Made by a program: the position numbers and the translations under genes
Shown: positions 1 to 13,209 of the stretch, in pieces
Position numbering within the stretch: position 1 is the stretch's first letter
Layout of the letters: every line of letters starts with the position of its first letter
The notes under the pieces: model-generated
What the model was told of the DNA's origin: nothing
What the model saw: the letters and a program-made list of their open reading frames with translations, nothing else
Database searches by the model: none
From: Bemisia tabaci
Lineage: Eukaryota; Arthropoda; Insecta; Hemiptera; Aleyrodidae
Length of the DNA stretch: 64,000 nucleotides
Assembly: GCF_918797505.1 (NCBI RefSeq)
Contig: NC_092794.1
Span: forward strand, 70,717,345-70,781,344
Reading direction: 5' to 3'

Positions 1-1693
1 TTGGTCTGGAAAACCAGCAGTAACGCTACTCACTGCGAATACTTTTCCTTCGACCAAGTAGACCGATACGTCACTATTTCGTTTACACTTTAAGTCGCTC
101 CTCCAGCGTAGGTGCGAATCTCAATTTCAACATGAGCCCTGTTTTGCACATAAATCCATGCTTTCTGGGGCTCATGCGGAAGCGAGAAACGTTCTAAGTA
201 ACGTCCGTGGAGCGACGTTGGAGATTGAGCAGAAAAAACCCGTTATAAAAGTGAACAACTCGAGTTTTTTGTTCATGATTTGGCATCGATGCGCAACCGT
301 TCCCCGTGCGATTTTTCCGAGCGACAAAATAATGAACAGCACCACTCGCGCTTCTATTTAAATTCCAACCTTGAGCTTGCCCGATCACCGTCATACCGAG
401 AAAAGGCTTTTTTTTCAGGCGAGAACAAAAGCATGCACACAGCTCGCGGTTCGGAATTTGAAAGAAACAAGGTCCGGGATTCTATTCGGGTGCGTTCGAT
501 TCCAGATATTAAAAATTTGCGCTTGAAAAAATTGCGATGCAAAGTGCGGATTCGGAACTGAAATGTAACGAGTGGATATGAGGAGAATGAACCAGGAAAT
601 ATGGGCGAGAAATCGTGGAAAACTTATGAATAAAACCGTCAACATGTATTTTTGGAACAGCCATTTCCATCTATCTAGGAAGTTGAACACTTCTAGAATA
701 AAAATATCATGCTTAAATTGTAGCGATTTTCTTCATATATATTTGTTCAGCGATGATAGGTCATAAAGAACAAATATTTCTTCAATTACAGAAGGAATAA
801 GTTTAAATCATAACAATTTCGACCATCGCATTCATTGGTTGTGGAACGAACTATATTATTTTGGGTGTTTGGATAAAACACCTCGTCCTCCCCCGACACA
901 GCTCATGGAGATAAAGTTGTCATCCCACATGGAGTCTGAGGGATTGGTTCGGTCACGTTTCCACCCGCATACCGCATCCAAAAATTATAATAGTCACTCC
1001 GAGGTGGAACTCCCGATTCGTATCTACCCTTTGGAGCCGTGAAAACAGTCGGAGAACTTCCTACTGCACGGGATGCTTTCGAAATTCTAATACAGACGTC
1101 ACGGGTGGGGTAATGGGGTTACGGAATGCAGGTATAGAATTAACTCGAAGACTTCTTTTTTTCCAGCCGGATCCGACGCGACAGCCCCTTCCACCCCTGT
1201 TTATTGAGGAGATATAACCCACTTTCGGGGATGAGAATAAATAAGCAGGGGTGATACTGAGACAGGTAGACGGAGAGGCTGAGGGCTCGCCCCTTGCGGC
1301 CAGCGCCGTTGTCAAGTGAACACATTTTGGCCCAAAGGAGGTATGCGCATACTATTAGAAAGTTCCTTTTCATTTGGTATATTTGTACATGATTCTATAT
1401 AGTAAAAATTCGTCGGAGTTACATACTGGAAATCTTAAATCCGAGGTGACGTAAACGTGCGGTGAAAAGTTACTGCGCGAAGAACAACGGAAAAATTAAT
1501 AAAAGTTGGTCGTTGGTAACAAAAAATAGGAACCACAAGAATGTTTTAGAAAAACTACGATTCCAAAATCTTGAAGAGCAGCCGCGTACTAAGTAATTAA
1601 TGTAGACACATGGTGGAAAGATGAGAAGAATAAGTTTCTTCAAAAAATTGTCAGCTATGTTTCTCTACTCGACCAACTTATCAAATGCCGGCC
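1..1693. other. no gene seen
   Basis: Mixed-composition DNA with short ORFs only. No repeat shared with the rest of the window and no RNA gene recognised. Confidence 0.5.
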
Positions 1694-1699
1694 ACCGAC

Positions 1700-1840
1700 T
1701 GGACTACATTTTGCGATTCGGAACTACAATTTCTGGCTAAGTTTAGAAACAGCGTATGTGTGCCATTAGTTTCCCTATGTACATGAGTGTTTTTACGGAT
1801 GAGCTAGAAATTGCAGTCCCTAATTGCAAAACGAAGTCCA
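1700..1840. mobile_element. family G MITE with ACCGAC duplication
   Basis: TGGACTACATTTTGCGATTC ... TTGCAAAACGAAGTCCA, 141 bp, flanked by a perfect 6-bp ACCGAC (1694-1699 and 1841-1846). Confidence 0.82.
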
Positions 1841-1846
1841 ACCGAC

Positions 1847-2725
1847 GAAGTGTGGATGGATTCTACGTTTGCAAGAGAAGGACCGGATGGTCTATCCCAC
1901 CATGAATTCAGATATCACTCTTCAGACACCGTTTTCAGCGATTTTCTAGGTTATTTCACGCCGCATAAACTTTCATTATCACGAATGTAAAGAGTAGATT
2001 AAAGAACTTTCATCACACACAAGGTAAGTTTTTTATTCTGTGAGGGATTCGAGGCATACCATGAGGGACTCGTGAATGAAGTCTTGTCTCAAGTGGCAAC
2101 CTCGGTCCGGGTGGGATTTCGACTACCTGCACCAGGAGCGTCTGGACTAGCCTTATTGACCTAGTTTCAAGGGACGGGAATGCTCGGTGCACGCTGCACT
2201 CCCTTAGCTCAGGTGCTCGTCCCACCCTCCCCCGCCACCCACCCTTCCACCACTCCCTCGACATTGCCGCGCTGAGGCTCAACCCCGAGGTCCTCCGGAA
2301 GAACCATTCGGGACGAGCGAGTTTACCGTCGACTATGTGGCTACTTTTCCGGACAGCTGATTATATTCGTCAGTCCGTTCATATAACGGATATCCGGTGT
2401 TCCGAATCCGGATCGCTTTTTTCCCCCTTTTTTGTGGCCCAATTTTATCGGATCCACGGAGGCCGTTTTGGGGTGTTTTCAATAGAATTTGGAATCCGCC
2501 GGGTACGCGTCACTGACGTCACGGGAACAACTGTCGATTGTTTCCGCGGACGATTCCACGAGTGAGGATTATACCAGCAAGTGGTGTAGGTTTAAAAAGA
2601 GTGCGACGACCGAAAGAGAATCTCGCGGATGCTTCATTCTAAACTAACGGACTTCAAATAGGAGCGAAATTGAACATCAAACGGCGGGCTGACTGAAAGT
2701 AACCAAACTTGGATAAATTGTATGA
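1847..2725. other. no gene seen; GC-rich patch with CRE-like site
   Basis: Moderately GC-rich at 2090-2560. A perfect TGACGTCA lies at 2514-2521. ORFs here are short and unremarkable. Confidence 0.4.
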
Positions 2726-3022
2726 CACGCGGAGAAAAAAACTTCGTGCGTGGGATCCCGAAGTTGAGGTCATATGGATCTCTGAAGTTTTCGGATCACG
2801 TACCTAAAGGCATGAGGTCCATCTGCTGAAGTTCTGGTCAGAAATCTGAAGTGCTTCTATATATACCGAAGGGTTCGGGTCACATATCTGAAGTACTCAG
2901 GTACATACCGAAGTGCCTCGATGTCTGACCCGCACTTCGGCAGCTGGACCTCGAGTTTTTAGATACGTGATCCGAAAACTTCAGAGATCCACTCAACTTC
3001 GCACGAAGTTTTTTTCTCCGTG
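2726..3022. mobile_element. family B TIR element
   Basis: Starts CACGCGGAGAAAAAAACTT, ends AAGTTTTTTTCTCCGTG. The interior alternates CTTCGG/CTGAAGT-type motifs with long inverted symmetry (gtcatatggatctctgaag against cttcagagatcc). No clean TA duplication at this copy. Confidence 0.8.
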
Positions 3023-3104
3023 CATTTTCGCTTGTCTCAGCCTAATCTCGCAGCGTTTTGGTCCGTTCTCTAATGAAATGAATTCTACAGGAGTGATGCG
3101 GAGG

Positions 3105-3250
3105 ACCAGAAAATTGCGAACAAAATTATCTGAAAAATCGGAAGAAAAATATTCACAAATATTTACAATTTTTCCCGAGAATTCGTGATTTACCAGAGGA
3201 AATTTGGCAACGCTTAAAGGTTCATACGGCGTTCTTCCTTAGCACGGGAG
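3105..3250. mobile_element. family A MITE, right half only
   Basis: Ends with the family A terminus (ttcatacggcg..ccttagcacgggag), preceded by the family's interior sequence (ctgaaaaatcggaagaaaaat). The left half is absent. A family B copy ends 80 bases upstream. Confidence 0.75.
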
Positions 3251-4138
3251 TGTGGGTGAGGCGATGCGTGATATGGAACAGGTACCACGCCGCTGTCGGT
3301 AACGATGCCCATTTTTCCGGTGAGAAATCGGGACTGCGTTTCGTAAGGGAAGCTCCCGGGACCGGGACAATGACTGGATGGAGCAACGCGCGTGGGAGAG
3401 CCGCGGCAGCAACGGAACGTAACGAGAAGTACCGACGACGTGCCGCAACGCCCGACGCGCCTCCGTCTCGCGACGAAAAGCGGGCCAGGTTTTCCTGGTC
3501 CCGCTCCTCGCGCTCCGGACGGAGTCAAATCGACGGAAAACAACCGGGTGTGACTCGCACCAGAAAGCAAGGAGGCAGTCTTTCACGCGGTCTGAAAATC
3601 TCGACACACGATCCAAATGACAGGAAATGTACGGAAGTCATCAGTCTTAAAGATCTTTACTTCTTATTATTTTCAAGTGAAAACTTGGTAGGAATGTTCT
3701 TTGCGGCATAAAAATGATGAATGGTGGCGATTCTTTTTGCATGGTGAACAACAGTCATCAAATGGTCGATTTTGACTGGAATTGGTTCGATTTTTGATCG
3801 TCCATCGAGGCTTACAAAAGAGGTTTCGAAGTAGGTTGACGTGTCCTCCAGCTCTCTCACCGACAACAGTAAGCTAGAGTCATCGACTACCCATATTGGA
3901 TTCCAAATTTGATGATACGAAAACGGATGGAGACAAAATATCAATTAGAATTTATCAAGAGAAGACGATTTTTCTTATCCTGGGCGTATTTTTTGCCAGG
4001 AAACAAGGAAAAGTACGTGGCAGGAAAAAGCGCCTTCAATTTACTAGATAGTCAAAAAACCACACTGGTGTACGAATAGTTATCTACCCCGCCCCTTCCA
4101 CCGCGACAATCGCACTTGAACGTATGCAGCCACGAGCG
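3251..4138. other. GC-rich island then AT-rich filler, no gene
   Basis: 3290-3600 is CpG-rich and open in several frames on both strands, typical of GC shadow rather than coding. 3650-4080 is AT-rich with nothing recognised. Confidence 0.4.
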
Positions 4139-4390
4139 CTGCCGTGCTGAGGAAAAACGCCGTACACACATTCGAATGTTGCCAGATTTACTCTTAGAAA
4201 ATACATACTTATAGAGAATTTAGAAATATTTTCTCTTGAAATTTTCAGACCGTTTAGCTCAAATTACGGACGAGTTCCTCCGAAAAATCGGAAAAGGAGT
4301 GTTCAAAAATTTTCCTAAAAATTCGTGATTTGTTGAAGGAACTTTGTCAACGCCTGGTGGCTCATACGACGTTTTTCCTCAGCGGGGCAG
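4139..4390. mobile_element. family A MITE, diverged full copy
   Basis: CTGCCGTGCTGAGG at the left and CCTCAGCGGGGCAG at the right, about 252 bp. Both ends carry the gene-free GTTGCCA-type subterminal sequence. Flanking 4-mers (AGCG/TTGC) do not match, so the insertion is old or rearranged. Confidence 0.8.
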
Positions 4391-4724
4391 TTGCAGCTTT
4401 TTCCGGTTCATGACCCGACCCTTTCAAGACACATCCGACAACGAGGGCTGCGGTGGAGCTCGCGTCCTGTCGAAGAGCAGTCCGACGCCCGGAGCCCAAG
4501 GTCCAAAACACGAAATAATTAATCTACCTGTCGTCTTCACCGCTTTTCGGCTAACGGAAAATGACTTCTCGAGTTCCTGTACCGCCCCCTCCCCCGCTCC
4601 AATTCCCCCCTCCCCCGCTCCGTCCGCCGCCATCGATTAATCATCGCCCGTATTTTCTCGAGACGAAATTTCCCTTTTCCAAAGCCCGATCCGGTTCGGA
4701 AAAAATTAGGCCTGGTGCGGTCGT

Positions 4725-4855
4725 GCTTATCGATGAATCGATTCATCCGTCCTTAAAACCTACAGAAAAGTATCGAATATCAGGGTGTTCGCAACGAACG
4801 CCTCGATAGTCGATTCTTTATCATGGCTTCTAATGGGAAAAAATCGATGGCGAAC
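4725..4855. mobile_element. family H remnant without termini
   Basis: Shares the core (tatcaGGGTGTTCGCAACGAACGCC, atagtcgattctttatcatggcttctaatggg) with the other H copies. Both CAGTGGCGTGG ends are gone. Confidence 0.6.
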
Positions 4856-5774
4856 GATTCACGATTTACTGTTGAAAATAATTTGGGATTCGTTAGACGA
4901 GACGGCTCCGGGAGGTGGGAAAAAGTTAGGTCCACGCCCAAACGACGACCAGGACGCGAGGAAGCGTGGAATTTCTGCGGATTTTCTTGGGAATTATAAG
5001 ACAAAATAGGCAATTCATTTGATCTCTTGTGAAATTGCGATGGATAGGAAAGATTTCGTTGTCAAAAATGTATAAGATCTAAAAGTTGGCTTGAGGGTTC
5101 AGCAATTTGCGGTTTCCAAAGCGAAAGAACGCGATTCCATTCGAGGTTGTAACTTTGACTAAAATAATGAAATTTTTTACTGGAGTAGGACAGCGCAATT
5201 TCGCTCAAAATTTTGAAAATTCTTAGTTTGACACCGGGGAAAAATCGGTGAAATTTATGGTTGGATATGCTCGACAGATTTTCCATTAAAAATATAAATT
5301 AGGATTGAAAATCTTGCGACGTTGAGATGTAATTACGTTCTTTCCTCTGGTAAACGACACATTCCCTTTTACGCAAGAATAGCCAAAAAAACTCCCTTAA
5401 AGAAATCCCGTGAAATTCTTACTTACGAAGGTCAACAGAGTGCGAGATGGAAAAGTTCTTACCTGCAACAGACAAAAAAGAAACACATATTAGAATAATT
5501 TCATTTATTTTGCTCGAATTTCAGTGCTGAAAGTAGTGAGCTTACCGTTAATTGGAAACTCGAATTTTTAAAATACTGAACAAACGCATTGGTCTGGTAT
5601 TGATTCTGTTAAATATACGAAACCTTCGGATCTGGTCGTTTGCTCCTCAGAGACGATGGGAGATTTTGAAAATGTGACGAATATTAGAAAATCCGATAAT
5701 CCAGAGGGGTCTTTCAGATTGTAAGGCACCGCCTTTAAAATAAACGTACATTCCCATTACAACTACCGCTATGA

Positions 5775-5838
5775 CTGATTCTAATCCTGCTACTACTCCT
5801 ACTCCTACTACTCTCTGCTACTGCTACTGCCACTACTT
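5775..5838 (+). repeat. imperfect CTA/CTG trinucleotide microsatellite
   Basis: tactactcctactcctactactctctgc followed by tactgctactgccactac, then an AT-rich ttttattttatttt run to about 5870. Confidence 0.8.
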
Positions 5839-6650
5839 ATTTTTATTTTATTTTTTTTAATTTTTTTGAAAGGATAGCATTCCTCTGAAACCAGTTTCGC
5901 TCCACACGAGTGGCTGTCGAATCGGGGTTTCTTTTCGTTAGACTTTTGAGCAGGCGCAGCCACGGACGGGGAAAACGTTTTCGGCGCGCGGTGCAGGCGT
6001 TACGGCGGCGGCGCGCGGGCCGGTGCGGTGGTTACGTAACGCGGTACGGATCAGGTTGAGCAGCGGCGGTGGGCATCCAGCCCGCAGCGCATCGTCGCCA
6101 GATCGCCCTCCAACACAGCCCACCATGCCGTCCACAGGGAGATTCGGGTCGTTGTTCACAATTTGGCAGCGTGGCCCGGGCGCTAGCCGCCACCCGCACT
6201 CGGACGCCGCGCCGGATTAGTGTGTCAGTGGGCCAGGAGAAAGTGTAGCCCCCGTTGCCGCGCCGGCCCCCAGCGCCCCCCCCCCCCCGAATTTCCCTTT
6301 TAATCACGCCTCCGCGTTTCCACCGACTCGGTTTTTCTGCTCGACGACTCTGACAAATTCTATCATCTCATGACGCTGAAAATCCGACTCTGATAGTCAT
6401 AGCCAATTTCTCAGCGCCCCCCCCCCCCCCCCCCAACCGAAATTTTTTTTTGAGGCTTCAAAATCTTGAGAGTTGAATCTCTCGTTCGAAAATGACCCAT
6501 CTCGGATACATGCAATTTTTAGGAGACAATAAAAACGGTGTGGCAGCTAGAAAAAGTAGGATTCCTACCCAAGGGAAACAAATGTACATCGTAAAAAAAC
6601 TCGAGTTGGGTTGTTTTCGAGCAAATAGATTTAGTAATTAATTACAAAGC

Positions 6651-6782
6651 GTTCTTTTTTTCTTCTTTTTCTTTATTTGTAAGAAGAAGAAGAAGAGAGA
6701 AGAGAAGAAAAAGAGAAGAGAAGAAAAATAGAAGAAGAAGAGGAAGAAGGAGAAGAAGAAGAAGAGAGAGGAGGAGGAGGTT
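6651..6782. repeat. (GAA/GGA)n purine microsatellite facing a pyrimidine tract
   Basis: Pyrimidine tract ttcttttttt..ctttctttattt at 6651-6678, then about 100 bases of almost pure purine (aagaagaagaagaagagag). The two can pair as a hairpin or form triplex DNA. Confidence 0.9.
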
Positions 6783-7173
6783 ACAGTGCTCTTCAATCTC
6801 TCACAGTGGTCATTCCTTGTATGACTGAATACGTCAGGGAAAAAGAAAAAAAAACCCAGCAGTTCAATGTTTGGGGCTCCATGGACAGAATCTAGGCTAA
6901 TCTGTGCTTCACTTCCGTTGCGAAAAAATCAAGTTGTCCGTGGCTCTGAGAAGAGCTAACCCACACACTGACACACGTCTTTCGGTGACCGCGCGCGGAC
7001 ACGGCACGCGTCAGCATAAATTGAGGTTGATTACAAACACAGCATTAGGTCAGCACCTCGCTCGTCCAATGAGGTTCGCTTTGTGACACCAATAAAACAA
7101 CCCGACTGATAAATATTCGCTTCCGTCGTATCGGACATTAATGCGCATGCGAACGCCCGCTGGAGATTCTTTA

Positions 7174-7292
7174 AAGTTGGCAACACCGTTTTTACTCCAT
7201 TTAAATGTATGTAAAACAGTCGATTCTTGGTGAGCACCTAAAATCGATATTTTTAATTGATTTAAATGCAGGAAAAACTGTGTTGCCAACTT
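7174..7292. mobile_element. element S, 119-bp palindrome
   Basis: AAGTTGGCAACACCGTTTTT ... AAAAACTGTGTTGCCAACTT, arms of about 55 bp around a ggtgagcacc centre. Single copy. Confidence 0.75.
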
Positions 7293-9660
7293 GCAAAATC
7301 GCCACTGCGCACGCTGTCATGTTCACGTCGAGGTGGGGGCAAAAATTAAGAGATTTCAATCAAAAAGTCGTTTTGCTGGTGCCTATTCGGTAGATCGTAG
7401 GTCTAACATGGCTTAAAAATAAAATGTAGAATACAATATGAAATTCCGCAACTTCAACATTGAAAAGCTCAGCTGATAATAATAGGCCACGTGACTTATA
7501 TCAAAGCAGCGTACAACCTTGAGGTTTTATCTTTTCTTTTTTCCCCGAGAACTTAGTTAATGAATCTTTTTCTTTGAAGCAGCGATTTCTACGGATGAAA
7601 ATATTGCGTTCCTGAAGTCCGAACATTCATACTACGAGATGAGGGTAAAAGGACGGAGCCTTGTGATCCAGCCTGACAGCGAAGACTGGACAAGTAAAAA
7701 TGAGTCGAGCCGAAATGTTGGCCGAAATTCCCTTGACAATCGGCTGCGGTGATTTCGACACCGGTTACACATACGTTTGACGCAAGACGCGGAACGTCGA
7801 GATTTTGACATAGCCGCGCGGCAAAAGCTCCCAAGAGATTTGCCAAATTGCACCCAATTATGCCATTAAAACAGTAACGAGATGTGATTCGCATCAAAAA
7901 TTACAGTGTTCAGCCACTGAGGTAAAAATAAAATTTCAAGTTTCATACAGTTTCTGAACATTTTACGTAATGGAGCCGTGAACATATCTTGTAATGACGT
8001 GCACTAAATTTCTTGCGTTCCACCGATTATTTCCGTCTTTTCCATAGAAAAAATCTGACATTGAGTCAGATACTAAAATATGTTACTTTTACGAACAATC
8101 TTGTCAATATTACAAAAAACTAACAGTAATCAATTTAATGTACCTATACTAAGAATCTTTCGAACATAGTTAAATGTAAGCTTGTATTTTGGCGAAAGTT
8201 TTCTTCAGACGTTCACGCGGGAGTTACCATTTGAGTTCCTCAAGGAAAAAGCAGGAACACAAAACGTCGCTTGGCTGACATAAGGGCGTAACTACACATT
8301 GAGATGAGCCCGGAAAAGCATTGAGATGTATGGAGGATAGGGTTCATTGCAAAATGTAGTTACGCCCTTATGTCAGGAAGGCGACGAAAGGTCCACCGAA
8401 TATTCAACGGAATGGTAACAGAGGTGTGTACAAGAGTTTGCAAATACAGCAGTATATCAAAAAAGTCAGTTGACATTCGAGAGGAACGCAGAAAAGGAGA
8501 ATTACGAGAAAAAATGCGTGAGAACCGGAGGTACACTCTAGCTGTGGAGATGGAAGTTCACAGGAATAAAGAAGAAGAAAACCGAAGTTTTCGAATGGAA
8601 AATTTTCCGGAGGCAAGGGGCACTGAATAAAGGCAGAGCACGCTCGGCGCGGGAAATCGGGAAGAGGAAAAGGCTCAAGGGGGAAACAAAGACCGGGGGG
8701 GAGGGGCGCGCAAAGGGGCGGCCTGAGCCGAGGGAGACAACAAAAACAGGGTTGTGGGGGGACGCAAGGCGCGGCGATCGATCCAAAATTCGGCCCCGAA
8801 ATGGGCTCCACGGCCCTGGCGCATGGCGGAGGCTGTTGACCCGCGCCGCGGCGGGCATCGGCCCCGGGCCCCCGATCGAAATGAAAACCGCGCGCGCGAG
8901 AAGAAAGTCCACTTTCATCGCGCATCTCACCGGCGGCGCGGCGGCGGCCGGTCAGAGGAGCTTGGAAATGGAAAGTTGTTCCAAGAAACTCGAACTCGCT
9001 CCGCTGCGGCGCGGCCGCGGCGTCCGCCAAAAGTCCGGTCACTTTCCTCGGTCTCGGAATCCCTCGCTCCTGAATCCCCCCCCCCCCCCCCCGGGCCGGG
9101 CTTGGACCCCGTTCAAAAACCACATCGTTTTCGCACCGCCACCGCTATTTTTAAATAGTTTTTCGATCGCTTCCCCCCCCCCCCCCGGGCCGCGGGCGAG
9201 CTCCTCGTTGAAAGTTCTTGCCCATAAGTCATTTCGCCGAGTGGAAACGGAAGTGACTCCGGATTCTGTGACAAACCCTCGTTATTTTTAGGCCGCCGCT
9301 GCCGTCTCGTTCAAGCGCGAAACTGAAACTAACGAGGCTCCCGTGCGCGGAAAAAAGTTCCGTCCGTATCGAACGCCCATCTTCATCCCTTTCGAATGTT
9401 GAAAATTGAAGCGTGAAATTCGGTGCTGGAGTCAGGGTTGCCAGAGAATTTAGAAAATGAAATTCCTGACATTTCCTGGCCATTTGGAAATCCCTACATT
9501 GAACTTGGATTGCGGATGTGAAGATATAGCACAGTTTTGGAAAATCTGTTGTCAGAAACTCAACCCATTCTGAAAGCAAATGAGGTGATTATCAATTTCC
9601 TGCATTTTCGTCATTTTCCTGCCTTATCGAAGTCCAGTAGATTTCCGTTCTCCGTGGATC
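7293..9660. other. GC-rich island with poly-C runs, no gene
   Basis: 8640-9240 is CpG-rich with C runs of 17 (9076-9092) and 14 (9173-9186). Open frames of 130-240 codons on both strands overlap each other and reflect composition. The rest is AT-rich. Confidence 0.4.
8265..8386. mobile_element. element R, inverted repeat of about 122 bp
   Basis: A perfect 22-bp inverted pair (CTGACATAAGGGCGTAACTA.. at 8275 and its complement ending 8376), flanked by a further imperfect match (cgtcgcttgg / gaaggcgacg). The loop repeats cattgagatg twice. Confidence 0.8.
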
Positions 9661-9662
9661 CT

Positions 9663-9851
9663 ACACTTAGCTCCATAATGAGAGAGTAGATTCCACTCCG
9701 TAATAAAGTTACTCCATAAAAAGAGTAGATTCCGCTCCGTGATGAAGTTACTCCATCAGATGAGTGGATTCCGCTCCGCGTTCAAGTCTTTCGGGGTTCG
9801 GGGCGCAGAATAGACGCCGGTACAAATTTCACTCCGAAATTTTTAACAGTG
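9663..9851 (+). mobile_element. element N (ttttaacagtg end) with tandem units
   Basis: Shares the 3' end aaatttcactc..atttttaacagtg with 21503-21669. Contains about 2.5 tandem units of roughly 41 bp (agtagattccactccgtaat / gaagttactccat). Confidence 0.6.
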
Positions 9852-9960
9852 AGGCACATTCTGGGAAATAAGCATGTGGAATTTCAGCACCAATCCACTG
9901 AGGGCTCATCTCGTGTCTGTCATACGTAACCAGAGTGGGCGGCACCGATGGGTTGGTTTG

Positions 9961-10198
9961 ATTGGACCGAGCTTATCAGAAAGGAAAAAAACCCACATTT
10001 TCGAAAAAATTGAGTTGAGAATGTTTTCGAGTTTCATTCCCTCCTGCTAAAAACTCAAAGTCTACAAACAAAAATTTTGGTGCGAAAAGAGGGATTAACG
10101 TTATTTTTAACATTGAGCCTTATGTATAGATAAAACTTCATCCTCTTTGAGTTTCAACTTTATGTGGGTTGGTTCCTTGCTGATGGACTCGGTCTAAT
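9961..10198. mobile_element. element P, 238-bp TIR element
   Basis: ATTGGACCGAGCTTATCAGA ... TGATGGACTCGGTCTAAT. Imperfect TIRs of about 38 bp continue to acccacat. No clear target duplication; single copy. Confidence 0.7.
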
Positions 10199-13100
10199 TA
10201 TCACTCGAGGGTACCGTACCATTCGTGCCAGAAAACCCATTTCAAACCTTTTTGGATGAAAAGCGGCGGAGCCAAAAAGGGCCGAAGATTCCGTTTCCTC
10301 GCCCTTGAAACGTCAGAGCTCGCGAAACAACGGTAAAGACGGAACAAAGCCGTTGTCCGGCGCTGTTTACACTCGAGCGTTGACTTCGCGAACCCTTTGA
10401 GCCCCGGGTCAGGTCCCGTTCGGTCATAAACCGCTTTTTCTTCCCGGCCAGTTATTTACGGCCCGTTTTGTGGGCCCGTCAAAGCGTGACGCTCCTCGGA
10501 ACGGAAAAATGCGAACGGGGGGAAAGGGTTGGGCATTGGGACGCAAAACTAGCGTAACACGCGTAACGCAACGGCAGAAAGGGTTTCGACAAGAAATATG
10601 GGGCCCCGGATGAAAGGGAAGCCAGGGAGAAAGTCGGAGGAACCCGCGAAAAATGCACTCTGAATAAATGAGCCCAGGTAGGCCGAAGACAATCAGAGTG
10701 CGCTGAGAATGCATTTTCCGCTCCCGGAGCCAAACCGAGTGAAAACGCTATCTTTTGTCTCGGTGGCCTTCCTCCGCTGATAAACGGGTCACTTCTGCGC
10801 ATTGTCCCGCGACTATTGTGTCAAAGCGGGCTATCCCACTTTCCCTGATTCCGGGAAAACGGAGCCTAATTAACAACCTTTGGGATCCTTTTACCTTCTC
10901 TTGTTCTGTCGCGCCTCGGAACAGTATGACGCATCTCTGGGTGACACTCTTACTTTCGCGCAAATCGAATCGCAGGAGTCGAGACTCATCTGTCTTCGAA
11001 TGAATTTTTGGGAGCCTTGAAAAGCGCACCACGGAGGTGGGCCTGCTGATTGGTCAACAATAAAAAAAAAAAAAACCTAGTTCACACGGTGCACAAAACA
11101 AGCAAAGGTCCATTCACCATTACAAAAACACAACTGTCCTTGTGGGGGCAGGACAGGTCTAAGGGCTGCTACTATTTTAATCATTATGTAAGGGCGAGGG
11201 ATGCGAGGATACGACCCGTCAGAGGTAATTCGGCAAAAGTATCACAGTCGGTGGAAAGACTTTCATTACTTGATGGGGGTTTTCCATCATCAATCTTAAT
11301 GACACGGATAAATACAGTATTCTTTTTTAACCCGGATTGAATTCAAAAATAAAAAATAAACGATTCGGTAACTGTAAATTACAAACTTCGCAGTTAGGAA
11401 TAAATTATCAAAACAGGAGTAGGAGAAAGTTGTGCTCCGCAATTCGGCGTAATTTATACGGCATAACGATTAAAAATGGAAGGAAAATTCGTTCCAAATA
11501 TCTGTTTAATGATAGAACAACTTTCCGTCATTTTTTTTCTTCTCGCTCAATGTTGCAGAATATATGATTTCCTTAAACACACAAGTTGCCCTGTTCCAAA
11601 GACATTCCAGCAGATGTGCAACTGTATTATTAGCGAATAAATTAGGTGATACTAAAAAGGAGAGAAGAAGCAAAATGGAAAAGGGAAAGAAAGAAAGGAA
11701 AACCACACACTTGCGGAAAGTGCAGCAAAACAGAGGAAAAAGACACTGATATAATAATCAAACGAGTCGATATATTTAGAAAAGTGATGAATACATTGTT
11801 AATTCATCATCGGTGACCCTCCTTTCCTCTTCTCGGCATTTATATGCAACACCACGCAAAAAAAATAAATAAATATATAGATACAGACAAGAAAGAAACA
11901 ACGAAATTAAAGGCTATTTCGAAGTAATTAAAAGAAACTAATACGTAAGTTGGTTTCCTTGTGGGCCCATTAAAATGCAAGTGGCAAGAAATTGTATCTA
12001 GGTGCATCTCAAAAACAACTGACATGCAGTAAAATAAAAAATCCTTCCCATCATTCGGCAGGCGCACTAGAAGTAATCTTCAAAGGTGTTCACTTGTTGA
12101 ACTCAGAGCCGTTTTCCTTAAGACATCGTTGATCTCCTAGAGCTTACAACATTACGCCGTAATAAGGCGGTAAAAAATTGCTCGGTTCACAGTATTTGGC
12201 GGGGAAAACGAGGCCAAGAAGTTCAAACATTTCAATTAGAGTAAAAAATTTTGAGCTTTAAGTGTTTTTTCCTTGATCTTGTTTTCTTAGTGTTAGTGTT
12301 TCTTTCTTATTTAAGAGGCAAGTTAATTACTTAACGAAGTAAAAAATATTCCCTGCATAAATTTTAGCCGTTCGTCAGCGTTGGCGTTGCGTTACGGTTG
12401 CATAGTATTTGGTCTCCAAAAACCGATGATTCTGGTTCGAATTATCCTCACTAAAAATAAGCACGTGGTACTTTTTTTTGTGCTCGATTAAATAATTTTT
12501 GAATTAAGCATTCGTTGCTGGGCGAGGACCGAGTGGACTTAGGCGTATTATTTACGGAAACTTGGTGACCTCCGGGTGTTGACAGCGAGTGCGCCCGGTG
12601 TACCGCGGGTCAGTCACCTTTGCGCCGACATTTCGGGCCGGCGAATTTCTTCTCGGATCGGCAGGCGAACTAGATCGCAGAGCCGCTTCGCCGCGAGCTT
12701 TAATAAAAGTAGAAAACCCGTCGCTGGCCTGCACCGCGCGGAATTCGCCGTGCCGATGCCAAAAATCGGCTTTCTTGGCCGTCCACCGTCCGCTCCTCCA
12801 AGTTCAATAACTCCTGCGAACTTGCATTTCACCCGGGTCCATCAGAAGCTGAGCTCCGGCCAAACTTAGCGCCAAAGTTCGAGTTTGACTGCGCTGTAAA
12901 GTTCACGACTACGCCGCAACGTACGAGTCACGTCCAGCGGGACGAGGATTTTTCCTATTTTTGAAAATTTACCCACAATGCCCCGGGAGAATGCCTCCTT
13001 AAATGGATAGTATTGAATAGAAGGGCATAGAGAGAAAAAGGGGTGATCGCATTTCGGGCTTCTGGGATATTGTTGAAGACGTAGGTTGGTAGGATAGTTT

Positions 13101-13209
13101 TAGGTATCGTCGAATTTCTTGGGAATAGTGTTGTTGGTGGAAAATTTTATGCTATATAAAGTAGTTAAAATTATATTTTGAGTTGATCTAAGCAAAAAAA
13201 AAAAAAAAA
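10199..13209. other. no gene seen; two GC islands
   Basis: GC-richer stretches at about 10250-10990 and 12560-12950 flank an AT-rich centre (11330-12550). A near-A14 run at 11061-11075 precedes unique sequence. No shared repeats. Confidence 0.35.

Larger units (their letters stand above)
4391..7173. other. GC islands and simple repeats, no gene
   Basis: Besides the H remnant and microsatellites, this holds a CpG-dense island at about 5985-6290 (gcggcggcgcgcgggccgg) and an 18-base C run at 6417-6434. No ORF has credible protein character. Confidence 0.4.

Noticed and set aside
3239..3711. Overlapping ORFs of 118-153 codons
   Set aside because: Open on both strands across a GC-rich island and start within a family A terminus. 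No protein character.
6032..6039. TTACGTAA (PAR-bZIP type site), also at 63182
   Set aside because: Two 8-bp palindromes in 64 kb are close to chance expectation.
8404..9123. 239-codon minus-strand ORF
   Set aside because: Lies in a CpG/poly-C island and overlaps ORFs of 130-180 codons on both strands. The peptide is Pro/Arg/Gly-rich with no domain; composition shadow.
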